Shown piece by piece: positions 9,425-17,654 of a stretch of DNA of 64,000 bases. The stretch's first letter is position 1, and each line of letters begins with the position of its first letter. The stretch comes from Lentisphaerae bacterium ADurb.Bin082 (lineage in GTDB: Bacteria; Verrucomicrobiota; Lentisphaeria; Oligosphaerales; Oligosphaeraceae). Location: the NCBI GenBank assembly GCA_002070945.1, contig MWEG01000117.1:140885-204884 (forward strand). Direction: 5' to 3'. The translations under genes were made by a program, and so were the position numbers. The notes under the pieces were generated by a model that was given only the letters and a program-made list of their open reading frames with translations, was not told the DNA's origin and searched no databases.

Positions 9425-10147
9425 ATGAAACAATCGGATAAACAATGCAAGCAGCGCCGAGGATTCACCCTGGTGGAATTGATGGTGGTCATCGTCATCA
9501 TCGCTGTCATCCTCGGCATCACTGCGCCAGCTTTCCGGAAACTGGCTACCGGTAGCGCCGTCGACAGCGCCGCACGCATGGTCTCGTCGCAACTGAGCCT
9601 CGCAAGGGCAGAGGCAATCTCGCGGAGACAGCACGTTGCCGTGATTATGCCGGGGGCAGACTTCGTGCAGGACGCTGCCAACGACACCAACATCTACCGC
9701 TACCAGAGCTTCCGGGCAGCGATTGTGGAGGCGTCGGCAACGGTCGGTGAATACACATTCGTTCAGTGGATTGAAGGCACAGATTGGACATTTCTGCCAA
9801 CGGGCGCTTTGATCATTGAGGCCGATGACGATGTCGATGAATTAACTGCCGCAACTCCACATGCTCCGGTGGGTTCCGGAAGCACATGGACAATCGGCGA
9901 TGGAATCATTCACGAAGTTAACGATGGTTCCAGCCCTGCCAAGATTTTTGATGTCGCTTCGGTCACCAACAACGAAGTCCGCGCTGTTGTTTTCAAACCC
10001 AATGGTCGTTGCGCCTCAAAGGTTTATGTGACTATCATGGAGGGCGTGGTGGCCACCCCCACCGGGAATTATGAGCGTGAAAATATGAGCAACATCCGCG
10101 TCATGGAGATCAACGCCTACACCGGCCAGATCAGGTTCCTGTTTTAA
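9425..10147 (+). CDS. GspH/FimT-like minor pseudopilin
   Basis: This 240-residue protein has a class III prepilin signal: the basic leader MKQSDKQCKQRRG is followed by FTLVELMVVIVIIAVILG, with Glu at position 5 of the mature chain. It is the only prepilin in the window with the canonical Gly at -1. Downstream of the helix come SAARMVSSQLSLARAEAIS and a beta-rich C-terminal domain ending in IRVMEINAYTGQIRFLF. This is the layout of GspH/FimT, a tip component of type II secretion pseudopili or type IV pili. It is the first gene of a rightward cassette and is followed after 64 bases by a GspI-like gene. Start chosen by AAAAGG ten bases upstream. Assignment to GspH rather than a generic prepilin rests on its length and its place before I-, J- and K-like genes. 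Confidence 0.85.
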   Translation: MKQSDKQCKQRRGFTLVELMVVIVIIAVILGITAPAFRKLATGSAVDSAARMVSSQLSLARAEAISRRQHVAVIMPGADFVQDAANDTNIYRYQSFRAAIVEASATVGEYTFVQWIEGTDWTFLPTGALIIEADDDVDELTAATPHAPVGSGSTWTIGDGIIHEVNDGSSPAKIFDVASVTNNEVRAVVFKPNGRCASKVYVTIMEGVVATPTGNYERENMSNIRVMEINAYTGQIRFLF

Positions 10148-10211
10148 CAGCGAAGAGACGTCGGTATAGCGTTGCCGTCGCATAAATAACCTCGAACACA
10201 GGCGACTTGCC

Positions 10212-10778
10212 ATGCGAACAAAACACTGCTTCAATATGGTAGAAATCATGCTCGCCCTTGGCGTCTGCGCCATCGGCGTGTGCAGCATTATGGTTCTTTT
10301 CCCTGTCGGCTCAGCCGCCACCCGCGACGCAGCCATGGAAACATACGCCGCCCATGCTGCCGACCAAATGCTGCATTATTTGAAGTATTCAATGCAGCTG
10401 AATAATACCGCATGGGGAAATGTTGTTAACTCAGAATTGCCGGCCACCAAGCCAATAATTGATGTTGTCGATTACGAAACGGGTTGGGGTTCAGCGCCCA
10501 CGGATTTTCCGACCATTTTTCCCAAAAGTGGGACGCCAGGCGTATATCAAATTATTTCTTGGCGCGGCTCTGGTACGCCAAGTTTAAGCACCTCCGGTCA
10601 AATTGAATTTCGTGCCATTATGAATGTTTGGTATGAGTCCACACAGCTTGCGGGTGTGGATCAATACTTCGCGGTTCGCTTGAATGCCGAAGTCTGCTGG
10701 CCAGCGGAATTGCCGCCTGCATCAAGGCAGAAGGTCACCTACAGCCTTGAGGTGTTCAATCCAAACTACCTGAATTGA
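10212..10778 (+). CDS. GspI/PilV-like minor pseudopilin
   Basis: The 188-residue product starts MRTKHC and then FNMVEIMLALGVCAIGVCSI. This is a prepilin-type helix with Glu at position 5, but with Cys instead of Gly at -1 and Asn at position 2. The rest is a small beta-rich domain (SGQIEFRAIMNVWYES, QKVTYSLEVFNP). The position between H-like and J-like genes and the FNMVEIMLAL pattern support a GspI/PilV-like role in initiating a pseudopilus. The start has only a weak AGGCG upstream. Whether prepilin peptidase accepts Cys at -1 here is not known from the sequence. Confidence 0.75.
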   Translation: MRTKHCFNMVEIMLALGVCAIGVCSIMVLFPVGSAATRDAAMETYAAHAADQMLHYLKYSMQLNNTAWGNVVNSELPATKPIIDVVDYETGWGSAPTDFPTIFPKSGTPGVYQIISWRGSGTPSLSTSGQIEFRAIMNVWYESTQLAGVDQYFAVRLNAEVCWPAELPPASRQKVTYSLEVFNPNYLN

Positions 10779-10804
10779 AGTTTCATCTAAGGAGACTAGC
10801 CAGT

Positions 10805-11554
10805 ATGAAAAGGCCAGTCAGATATACGAAAACACACTATACCCTCGTGGAAATCATGGTCGCCATAGCGATCCTGGTCATCATGATGGGCTTCCTTTTT
10901 CAATTCGTGATTGGCGCCCAGCGCATCTGGTCGTCTTCAGAAAGCACGTCGAATACCTTTGATCAAGCTCAAATTGTATTGCAACTGATCGAAAATGACT
11001 TGCAATCCACGCTGTACGCCAATGACAAAGAATATCCAGGGCACTCAATTCCTATGGGCGTGAAACGGACCGGAAGCTTGCTTGATAACAAGCTGTTCAT
11101 GGTCGCCCCCGATTCCAGCGCTTCGGGTAATGTCGGCGTCTTTCTGGTGATGTATGCCCTGGATAATAATGAATTATCTCGGTATGTGTTTGACTCGCCT
11201 ATTCCCGGCTACGCAAACCCGCATTGCTTCTATGGTTTTGATCCGGTAACTACTCCCGGACAAGCCAGCGCGTTCATGGGGCTTTTGGATGTCTTGGAAG
11301 GTGATAATACTAAAAAGAATGTCCTTGCCACGGGAGTGCAAGAAGTCAGATTGGACTATATGCCTAATACACCCTTGGCCGGAGCAAATTTTTTCACTTC
11401 GGTTCCAAGCGCTGTAAGAATAACCCTGACTGTTTACGATGCTAGAGCTGTGCAGCGCCTGCTTGACCAAGGCTTGGCTGCCTCCAGCACCCCCGTTACG
11501 GACAAAATAGACGAAACGACGCGGGTCTTTACTAAGGTGATTTTCATGCGTTGA
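10805..11554 (+). CDS. GspJ/PilW-like minor pseudopilin
   Basis: I start this 249-residue protein at ATG 10805, which has GGAGA (10791-10795) at a good distance. An in-frame TTG at 10775 overlapping the previous stop would add ten residues without a binding site. The N-terminus MKRPVRYTKTH is followed by YTLVEIMVAIAILVIMMGFL, a prepilin helix with His at -1 and Glu at 5. Next comes a long region typical of GspJ (AQIVLQLIENDLQSTLYAND, a first strand-helix of the pilin head). The C-terminal part contains VRLDYMP and VRITLTVYDARA, resembling the GspJ core. It probably pairs with the I-like and K-like products in a tip complex. Confidence 0.8.
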   Translation: MKRPVRYTKTHYTLVEIMVAIAILVIMMGFLFQFVIGAQRIWSSSESTSNTFDQAQIVLQLIENDLQSTLYANDKEYPGHSIPMGVKRTGSLLDNKLFMVAPDSSASGNVGVFLVMYALDNNELSRYVFDSPIPGYANPHCFYGFDPVTTPGQASAFMGLLDVLEGDNTKKNVLATGVQEVRLDYMPNTPLAGANFFTSVPSAVRITLTVYDARAVQRLLDQGLAASSTPVTDKIDETTRVFTKVIFMR

Positions 11555-11710
11555 TGTGTGGCAAAACTGTGGTTTGAGCAAGGTGATAGGTTCGTATGTC
11601 CAGTTGTTTTCAGTATGTCGGCAAAGGCGCCGCATGGATCCAGAGCGGCGAAAGACTGCAGTATGGCCTTTGGGAATTATGTTGACAGCGTGACGAATAG
11701 GGGATGATAT

Positions 11711-14575
11711 ATGAAAAAAAGGCCTGATGACAATCAACGCGGCTCGGCCTTGCTTCTGACCTTGGGAATTCTTTCTCTGGTCCTTATTCTGGCCATGAGC
11801 TTCGCGTTTACCGCCCGCACTAACCGCCAGGTGGCCAAAGTCAATGCCGACCAGGTCAAGGCGCGGCTGCTGGCAGAGTCCGGCTGGCAGAGGGCAAGGG
11901 CTGCCATGGAATGGCAGTTTGGCATCACGACGTACGACAACACTACGAATACATTTGCCAAGACCGGCACTTATTATTATCCTCCTGTGGACGGCCGACT
12001 GGGATTTTCAGACGCCGTCAAGATGACGCGAAATGTTTATGAACAGCGCTACATAGCCATGCCAGCGACGGATGATTCGGCAGAGTCCTTCAACAGGTTA
12101 GGTGCAATTCTCAGTCAGCGCAGCGCACTGGTCGCTGACTTGACGCCGAACCTGGGGACAGCTCGGTTCCAGACAGTCCTTGACGACAGCGGCGATGTTG
12201 TCGGGCGTCTTGGCTTTTTGGTTCTGGAGGAAGGCGGCAAATTTGATATCAATCAATTGGTTTCGCCAAATGCAAATCCAAATGGCAACATCCCCTTTGT
12301 CCAGCCCGGCGCAGGCAATCTATACGAGCAATTGGCGAAATTCGATCAGACATTTAACGCAGCTAATGATTTCTACTATAATATCTTGGGAAATTATTCC
12401 GTTGCCAGTTACGCTGAGAATGCCACAAAACGGTTGGGTCTGTGCATCCAGGAGCTTGATGTCATCAACAACTCGTTTGTTACCGGTCGGCCGCAAGGAT
12501 TTGCCACGACGAGAGCCGAGTGGTTCTCTTATGATCACCTGAAAAGAGAACTTGGTACGACATTCACTGACAAGTACCTGGCCTATCGCTTCTTTAGCGG
12601 CAAGGACATTGAAGCGTATTGGGATGTGGACCCGGCAGCGGCGTACAGTTCCTCGGTTGAGCGTCAGCGCTTTGACATCACCGGCTTTGAATGGCGTGAT
12701 GCAATGTTGGGAAGTTATTATGATAGCACTAACAAACCTAATCCCAACAACAGCGGCTGGCAGTTTAGAGATGCTACTGGTGGACCTTCAGCAGGAACTC
12801 CAGGGGCTTCTGCCTATGCACGAGCGCTGGTGGCTGCCTTAATCAATGACGTTCAACGGCCTGCATTCTGGGATGGTTCAACTCCCCCCCAGCCGGCTCA
12901 AGTTAATCGTGTCGAACAGTCTACGCTGACTTTTCCCGGCGGGTTTGGCATTCCGGCTTTGCGAAGCATGACTGGCTCGTATACGACTCTTAATCAACAG
13001 GTAGCTGCTAACCTGGTTGATTACAGTGACTCTGATTCTTGGGCTACTGTGCCGTCGACTGTGACTTGGGCGGCTGTGCCTACCACTGAAATAGACTATT
13101 GCGGCAACGAAAAAGTGCCTTATTTCAATGAAGTGGCCTGCCGGATCCTTGTCGATAAGGCGATGACAGAAACTCCTCCCCCGGGCAGCGGTGTCTATAC
13201 GTACACATATCGCCTACGTCTTGTGCCCTCCGTTGAAATGGTGAATATTTTTGAAGAAAACTTGACTACTGGCGACTGCCGTGTGCAGATAAAAGGCCGT
13301 TGGGAATTTGAGGCCGATGGTGCACCTGTAGCTTCAGCAGACTTTGACATTCCATTTGATTTTTCCGGCCTTACTGTGCAGGCGGCATCCTATGAGGTGT
13401 ATCCTTTTTCTGAAGATATTACAGTTAATCCCTCGGCGTTGTTGCATCAAGTTGTTGACCGTCCAATCGATTATGTCAACCCCCAGTACAAGATTTCTAT
13501 CGCGGCTGTTTATATGGTGTCAGGGACGTCAGGAGACATTGACAAAATCAGCGATGTTGCTCTTTGGAATGCGACGACGCCAGTAGTGGAATGTGTGATT
13601 CCCATAACCAGCAGTGGACAGCAGATTTTCTATCACAACCTGGAAGCCAAGGATCCGCGGTGCAACCACCGCAGCGAGCACTGGACTCTTAATGATACGT
13701 GTTCAGGGGGTGGATGCAGCATGCCTGCTGCTGGCTTCCACACGACAGACCATTGTTTTACCTTGAACGACGACAACAATAACTTCGCCCCCAACCATGA
13801 TGGTACGACCGAAGACAAGGAGTTGGGCGTGACCTTTGCTGGCACCAAGAAGACCTTCTCCACCGCGTTTATCCGCAATGCTCCGATGGAGACGCTATGG
13901 GAGCTTGGCGCCATCCATCGCGGCGAGCCCTATCGGACGATTAACTTGAATAAATTTTCTGCCACGGTTGGCGGTTATGCCGCTGGTGATGCCTTGATTC
14001 TTGACCAGGTGAAAATTGGCCCGGCGAAATTCTGCCGGGGCAAGTTCAACCCCAATGCGCGCAATCCGCAGGCCATTGCAGACTTGCTGTCTGGGATTGA
14101 CGCAACCGCCTACGATAACATGACGACTGTCGGTGGGCCCGTGGCTGCGGGAAGCATAGTTTTTGCTGGCACTCCGAGCCAATATCGCGGGCAGTTCGTG
14201 GATTCGGCGCTGTCTGGATTGGTCACTGCGGCGGCAGACGACCGTACGGCTGAAGCCTATATCGGCAAGACCGCGCACCTGCTGTCAACGCGCCATGATG
14301 CCTATACCGTGATTATAGTCGCTCAGGCCATGCGCGACTTGACATCAGACGGCGTTTCCTGGACGAACGGCCCGGAAAGCGCCACCCCGGATCCGATTCT
14401 GAAAACATTGATCAATCCGACGGAATATACCTATACGCCGATTCCGCCGCCTGCTTTGCCTTCAGCAACCAGGTATTGTAGCATTCTGGCGACACAGGTG
14501 ATGATGGCGCATGTGGTTCGGGATGCCTGGAAAAATGAATATGAAATTGTCCAGTTCAGATATTTGGAGGATTAG
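11711..14575 (+). CDS. Very large GspK/PilX-like protein
   Basis: The product has 954 residues, about three times the usual GspK length. It begins MKKRPDDNQRGSALLLTLGILSLVLILAMSF-like: basic leader, Gly at -1, a hydrophobic helix lacking Glu at position 5, then QVKARLLAESGWQRARAAME. Absence of Glu5 and the LLAESG(W/A) helix are typical of GspK, the pseudopilus tip. The middle (residues 150-300) has GspK-like helical text (GGKFDINQLVSPNANPNG, KRLGLCIQELDVINNSF). The C-terminal half contains a Cys/His-rich stretch near residues 650-682 with CNHRSEHW and CSGGGC. The segment NLEAKDPRCNHRSEHW recalls DPR-N motifs of large PilX-like proteins in the PVC group. The gene follows the J-like gene after 156 bases and ends three bases before the next start. 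The extra mass may be a substrate- or surface-contacting module. Confidence 0.7.
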   Translation: MKKRPDDNQRGSALLLTLGILSLVLILAMSFAFTARTNRQVAKVNADQVKARLLAESGWQRARAAMEWQFGITTYDNTTNTFAKTGTYYYPPVDGRLGFSDAVKMTRNVYEQRYIAMPATDDSAESFNRLGAILSQRSALVADLTPNLGTARFQTVLDDSGDVVGRLGFLVLEEGGKFDINQLVSPNANPNGNIPFVQPGAGNLYEQLAKFDQTFNAANDFYYNILGNYSVASYAENATKRLGLCIQELDVINNSFVTGRPQGFATTRAEWFSYDHLKRELGTTFTDKYLAYRFFSGKDIEAYWDVDPAAAYSSSVERQRFDITGFEWRDAMLGSYYDSTNKPNPNNSGWQFRDATGGPSAGTPGASAYARALVAALINDVQRPAFWDGSTPPQPAQVNRVEQSTLTFPGGFGIPALRSMTGSYTTLNQQVAANLVDYSDSDSWATVPSTVTWAAVPTTEIDYCGNEKVPYFNEVACRILVDKAMTETPPPGSGVYTYTYRLRLVPSVEMVNIFEENLTTGDCRVQIKGRWEFEADGAPVASADFDIPFDFSGLTVQAASYEVYPFSEDITVNPSALLHQVVDRPIDYVNPQYKISIAAVYMVSGTSGDIDKISDVALWNATTPVVECVIPITSSGQQIFYHNLEAKDPRCNHRSEHWTLNDTCSGGGCSMPAAGFHTTDHCFTLNDDNNNFAPNHDGTTEDKELGVTFAGTKKTFSTAFIRNAPMETLWELGAIHRGEPYRTINLNKFSATVGGYAAGDALILDQVKIGPAKFCRGKFNPNARNPQAIADLLSGIDATAYDNMTTVGGPVAAGSIVFAGTPSQYRGQFVDSALSGLVTAAADDRTAEAYIGKTAHLLSTRHDAYTVIIVAQAMRDLTSDGVSWTNGPESATPDPILKTLINPTEYTYTPIPPPALPSATRYCSILATQVMMAHVVRDAWKNEYEIVQFRYLED

Positions 14576-14578
14576 TCT

Positions 14579-15100
14579 ATGCGACGGATATTACTGGCGT
14601 TGCTTTTGCTTTCGTTGTCGGGAATCGTGCTGGCTCAGGCTGTTGATGGGCGGCTGAATCGTCGGCAGCGCCAGCATCTTGATCTTTTTGCCAAGACGCA
14701 ATATGCTATCCGGGAGGGAAAGACGCCGTCGGATAAGATTTTCAAGGCTTTCTACACATTTGTGGCGGCGTCCAATAAAGAGGCTATTGCTGTTAACCGA
14801 GACCGCGCCCAGAAGCTGATCGACCGAGCCAACCGGGCCTTGGCAGCTGGCAAGAATGATCAGGCAAGTCGCTTGGAGGAAGGTGCGAAGCTATACGCCA
14901 ACATGGTGAAGTTGAATGAGGCGATAGTCGAAGCCTTCGAAAAAAACAACTCAGTTCATTTGAGTCGGCTGATGTCGCAGTACTTGACCCTGGAAGCAGA
15001 TATGACTAAAATAGGGTTGGAACTCCCGCCGCGTGATTGGTTTACCCCCCAAGAAGCCGAAAAGTGGATGGTCGCCATGGCGCAGGCGCGAAAAAAATGA
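14579..15100 (+). CDS. Small secreted helical protein of the pseudopilin cassette
   Basis: I do not recognise this 173-residue product. It has a clear signal peptide (MRRILLALLLLSLSGIVLA, cleavage before QAVDG) and is then almost entirely charged helix (RNRRQRQHLDLFAKTQYAIR-like, KLIDRANRALAAGKNDQASR, AQARKK at the end), probably a coiled helical bundle. A GGAGG site lies inside the end of the preceding GspK-like gene and only three bases separate the two, so translation is likely coupled. This suggests a periplasmic partner of the large K-like protein, which is inference from position only. Confidence 0.75.
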   Translation: MRRILLALLLLSLSGIVLAQAVDGRLNRRQRQHLDLFAKTQYAIREGKTPSDKIFKAFYTFVAASNKEAIAVNRDRAQKLIDRANRALAAGKNDQASRLEEGAKLYANMVKLNEAIVEAFEKNNSVHLSRLMSQYLTLEADMTKIGLELPPRDWFTPQEAEKWMVAMAQARKK

Positions 15101-15238
15101 CGGAAGATTTAGGCACCGAAGGGGCGTCTTGAACCGTGAGCCACAGAGCGGCAAAGGCTCCCGAAGGGACGGGCGACAGCAAGCGCGAATCGCTACGCAA
15201 GTGATGTTTTTATTAGTAAAACAAGTCAGGATTTGATT

Positions 15239-15721
15239 ATGCGAAAGCATCCTTTTACTCTTCTTGAGCTGCTAAGTGTCATCATGATCATTGCGGTTCT
15301 GGCCGGGATTCTGCTCGGGGGGATGAATTATGCCTCACGCCGGGCTGATGAGGCCAAGACGCTGGCTACCATGGAGGAATTCGCAACCGCCCTGGAGGCG
15401 TTCCGGGTGGATCGAGGCTACTATCCGGTGGTTGCCGCCGCTGCGGTGCAAATCAGCAGTGCGAACGCTTGGAGTACCTTTTTGTCAGGTAACAGCAAGA
15501 ATAACCGCCCCTACATGGAGGGAATTGCGGATGGCGATGAGATCAAAGATGCTTATGGCAATACGTTTTGGTACGCCTGCCCCGGGACAAAAAATCCGCA
15601 GAAATATGATTTGTGGTCCAAGGGGCCGGATGGCCAGCACGGCGACAAAAAGGGCGGTGATACCGATGTGCCCGCCAATGCTGGCAAAGGCGACGATATC
15701 TGCAATTGGAAAAAGCGGTGA
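15239..15721 (+). CDS. GspG-like major pseudopilin, first copy
   Basis: The 160-residue protein starts MRKHP and then FTLLELLSVIMIIAVLAGIL, a prepilin helix with Pro at -1. It continues with TLATMEEFATALEAFRVDRG and YYPVV, the standard GspG helix and linker. It ends with the GspG-type loop DAYGNTFWYACPG, NPQKYDLWSKGPDGQHG and GDDICNW. The DLWSKGPDG segment is the calcium-binding loop region of GspG, the main pseudopilus subunit. I prefer ATG 15239 over TTG 15233 because AGGA is correctly spaced. The 138-base upstream gap contains a repeat-like AAAGGCTCCCGAAGGGA hairpin. Confidence 0.85.
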   Translation: MRKHPFTLLELLSVIMIIAVLAGILLGGMNYASRRADEAKTLATMEEFATALEAFRVDRGYYPVVAAAAVQISSANAWSTFLSGNSKNNRPYMEGIADGDEIKDAYGNTFWYACPGTKNPQKYDLWSKGPDGQHGDKKGGDTDVPANAGKGDDICNWKKR

Positions 15722-15917
15722 AGCAGATAGTGGACAGTTGGCGTTAGTAGACAAATAGCCAGGAGCGAGTGGTGAGCGCTTGAGTTTGCCGAGGACTTGT
15801 CAGAGATAATCATTGTTTTTTGCCTTTGAGCTGCAATAGCCCCCGGTGGGGCGTTATAAACATCGAAAGCAATTTTTAATTTATCGTGTCGTCATAATCA
15901 GGAAGGGATTTCAGATC

Positions 15918-16529
15918 ATGAAAAAACGAGTATTCACCTTGGTGGAATTGCTGATTGTCATCGGCATCATCATCATTTTATCGGGCGTATTGCTGCCAGT
16001 GCTGGTTGGCGCTGGCAAGAAGGCAGACCAGACCAAGGCCAAGGCCGAAATTACGACCCTGGTCAATGCTATCAAGCACTTCGAAAGCACCTACGGGGTG
16101 CTGCCGATACCGGATGGCGCAGGAGAAGTTTTGACTCCTGCTGAATACACGCAGTTGATCTTGATTCTTCAGGCGGAGAACACGGCTGATGACGCCGCTG
16201 CCACCGCCCTGACTGCGGCTAATACCAATAAAAATTCCCGAAAAGTAAAATTTCTGGATATTGTAGGCAATAGACGTGGCGTATATGTTGACCCCTGGGA
16301 TAGATTTTATAATGTCCTGCTTGACCATGACTATAATGGTGAAATTACGACAATACCAGCCGGTGTTAGCATAGCGCCTTCAACGCCTCTACGCTATTCT
16401 ATCGTTGTCTGGAGTACTGGCCCTGATGGGGCGAGTGCTCCTACTGCAAACGACAAACCCAACCGTGACAACGTGTATTCTTTTTCGACGTCGTGGAGCA
16501 AGGCAACAGGACATACTATCGAACGCTGA
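15918..16529 (+). CDS. GspG-like major pseudopilin, second copy
   Basis: ATG 15918 is preceded by GGAAGGG and gives MKKRV then FTLVELLIVIGIIIILSGVL, a prepilin with Val at -1. The 203-residue body has the GspG pattern: KAEITTLVNAIKHFESTYGV, then DPWDRFYNVLLDHDYNG and a late VVWSTGPDGASAP loop that matches the calcium-loop region of GspG. An upstream in-frame ATG (15846) would place 24 extra residues before the basic leader and destroy the prepilin layout, so I reject it. Two G-like genes in a row suggest either alternative fibres or one major and one minor subunit. Confidence 0.85.
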   Translation: MKKRVFTLVELLIVIGIIIILSGVLLPVLVGAGKKADQTKAKAEITTLVNAIKHFESTYGVLPIPDGAGEVLTPAEYTQLILILQAENTADDAAATALTAANTNKNSRKVKFLDIVGNRRGVYVDPWDRFYNVLLDHDYNGEITTIPAGVSIAPSTPLRYSIVVWSTGPDGASAPTANDKPNRDNVYSFSTSWSKATGHTIER

Positions 16530-16595
16530 GGATATAACGTAACAGCAGTGTCATCAAGTCATTAGGCTGTGTTTTCCATATAAAGGGGAAAAAAC

Positions 16596-17336
16596 ATGAA
16601 ACGTCAATTTACTTTAGTTGAATTATTGGTTGTCATTGGCATCATTGCGATTTTGGCGGCGATCTTGCTGCCAGCTTTGGATTCTGCGCGCAAGAGCGCG
16701 GAGCAAGCGGCATGCGCCAACAACTTGAAGCAGATCGGCGCAGCCGATGCCCTTTTTGGCAATGATAACAAGAATTTGATCTGCCCGGATACGAATGCGT
16801 CCGCCAGTGGCTCGATTGCTGACGCCTCCTGGGCGGCGATGTTGTATGAGTACATCAAGGATCCGAATGTGTTTTTCTGCGCTGCCGATGACAATGACAA
16901 GGCCGCCAGTTGCACCACGATAACGGGCGCTGATTCGGCCTTCCCAATCAGTTATCTGGCTAATCGCGGCGTCCACAAGGCGACGATAGCGTCTGCCATC
17001 AAGCGTTACATTTGCGAGAGACCCTCTGGAACCGTGTCGTTTGGCCCGAGAAAGCACCCATATCAAGACGACTTTACTTTTTCAAGTAATAGGTCGTCCT
17101 TGGGATATGAAGCGCACGCGACTTATAACACCTTTAAAAATAATGTCGCCGATTGCATGGACTTGGAGCGCCATGGCGCCAAAAAGACTCAGAATTTTGT
17201 GTTTGTCGATGGCCACGTCGAGGGATTGACCAGCGAAGCGTTCACCAGCGCTGCTGCTCCGAGTGAACCAAGTCCGCCGCCGTCGCCGGATGCCCAGAAA
17301 TACGGTTATTGGACGATTTGGCCCACTCCTCCCTAA
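16596..17336 (+). CDS. Prepilin-like protein with DG-type C-terminal motif (DUF1559-like)
   Basis: The 246-residue product starts MKRQ and then [20 protein letters not shown] and has Gln at -1. It is followed by [20 protein letters not shown], the signature of the abundant PVC-group prepilins linked to DUF1559. Near the end, [19 protein letters not shown] is the equivalent of the H-X9-DG motif but with eleven residues between His and Asp. The tail is proline-rich ([13 protein letters not shown]). AGGGGA is well placed before the start. It is the last gene of the cassette and is followed by a strong terminator. Function is unknown; such proteins are secreted and may be attached to the pseudopilus or the surface. 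Confidence 0.8.
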   Translation: MKRQFTLVELLVVIGIIAILAAILLPALDSARKSAEQAACANNLKQIGAADALFGNDNKNLICPDTNASASGSIADASWAAMLYEYIKDPNVFFCAADDNDKAASCTTITGADSAFPISYLANRGVHKATIASAIKRYICERPSGTVSFGPRKHPYQDDFTFSSNRSSLGYEAHATYNTFKNNVADCMDLERHGAKKTQNFVFVDGHVEGLTSEAFTSAAAPSEPSPPPSPDAQKYGYWTIWPTPP

Positions 17337-17654
17337 AATTGGGTTTGCAAAAGTACACCGTCCATCGTTGGGGCTTTTTGTGGGCAACCGTTTGAGGTGT
17401 TAACTTTTCTTTCGTATGCCACGAAATCAGACTTTTCGCTTTTCTGAGGGGCGCTTAGCGGGCGGTGTTTTATTTGTCCCCAGTCTGCGTGTCCAAGGTG
17501 TTGCAGACAATCGTCATGATGATGCATGAGCGCGGGACCGCAGGCGTCGGGCGTCAACCGCCTTCTTTTGCCCCACCGCTGGGCACTGATTAAACAATCG
17601 GTGCCCAGCGGTGGTTTTTTATTTCCCCCTACCTGTCTGTGCGCGATTTTCTCT
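17337..17654. other. Convergent intergenic region
   Basis: The 318 bases between the pseudopilin cassette and the convergent U32 peptidase gene contain the terminator at 17573-17620. The first 230 bases show no other recognisable feature. Confidence 0.6.
17573..17620 (+). terminator. Strong intrinsic terminator of the pseudopilin cassette
   Basis: CCACCGCTGGGCAC (17573-17586) pairs perfectly with GTGCCCAGCGGTGG (17601-17614). The inner GATT/AATC extends the stem to an AAAC loop, and six T residues follow. On the other strand no T-run follows, so it serves the plus strand. Confidence 0.92.

Noticed and set aside
10775..10804. TTG start for the GspJ-like gene overlapping the preceding stop
   Set aside because: GGAGA at 10791-10795 is placed for ATG 10805, and the prepilin leader is complete from there.
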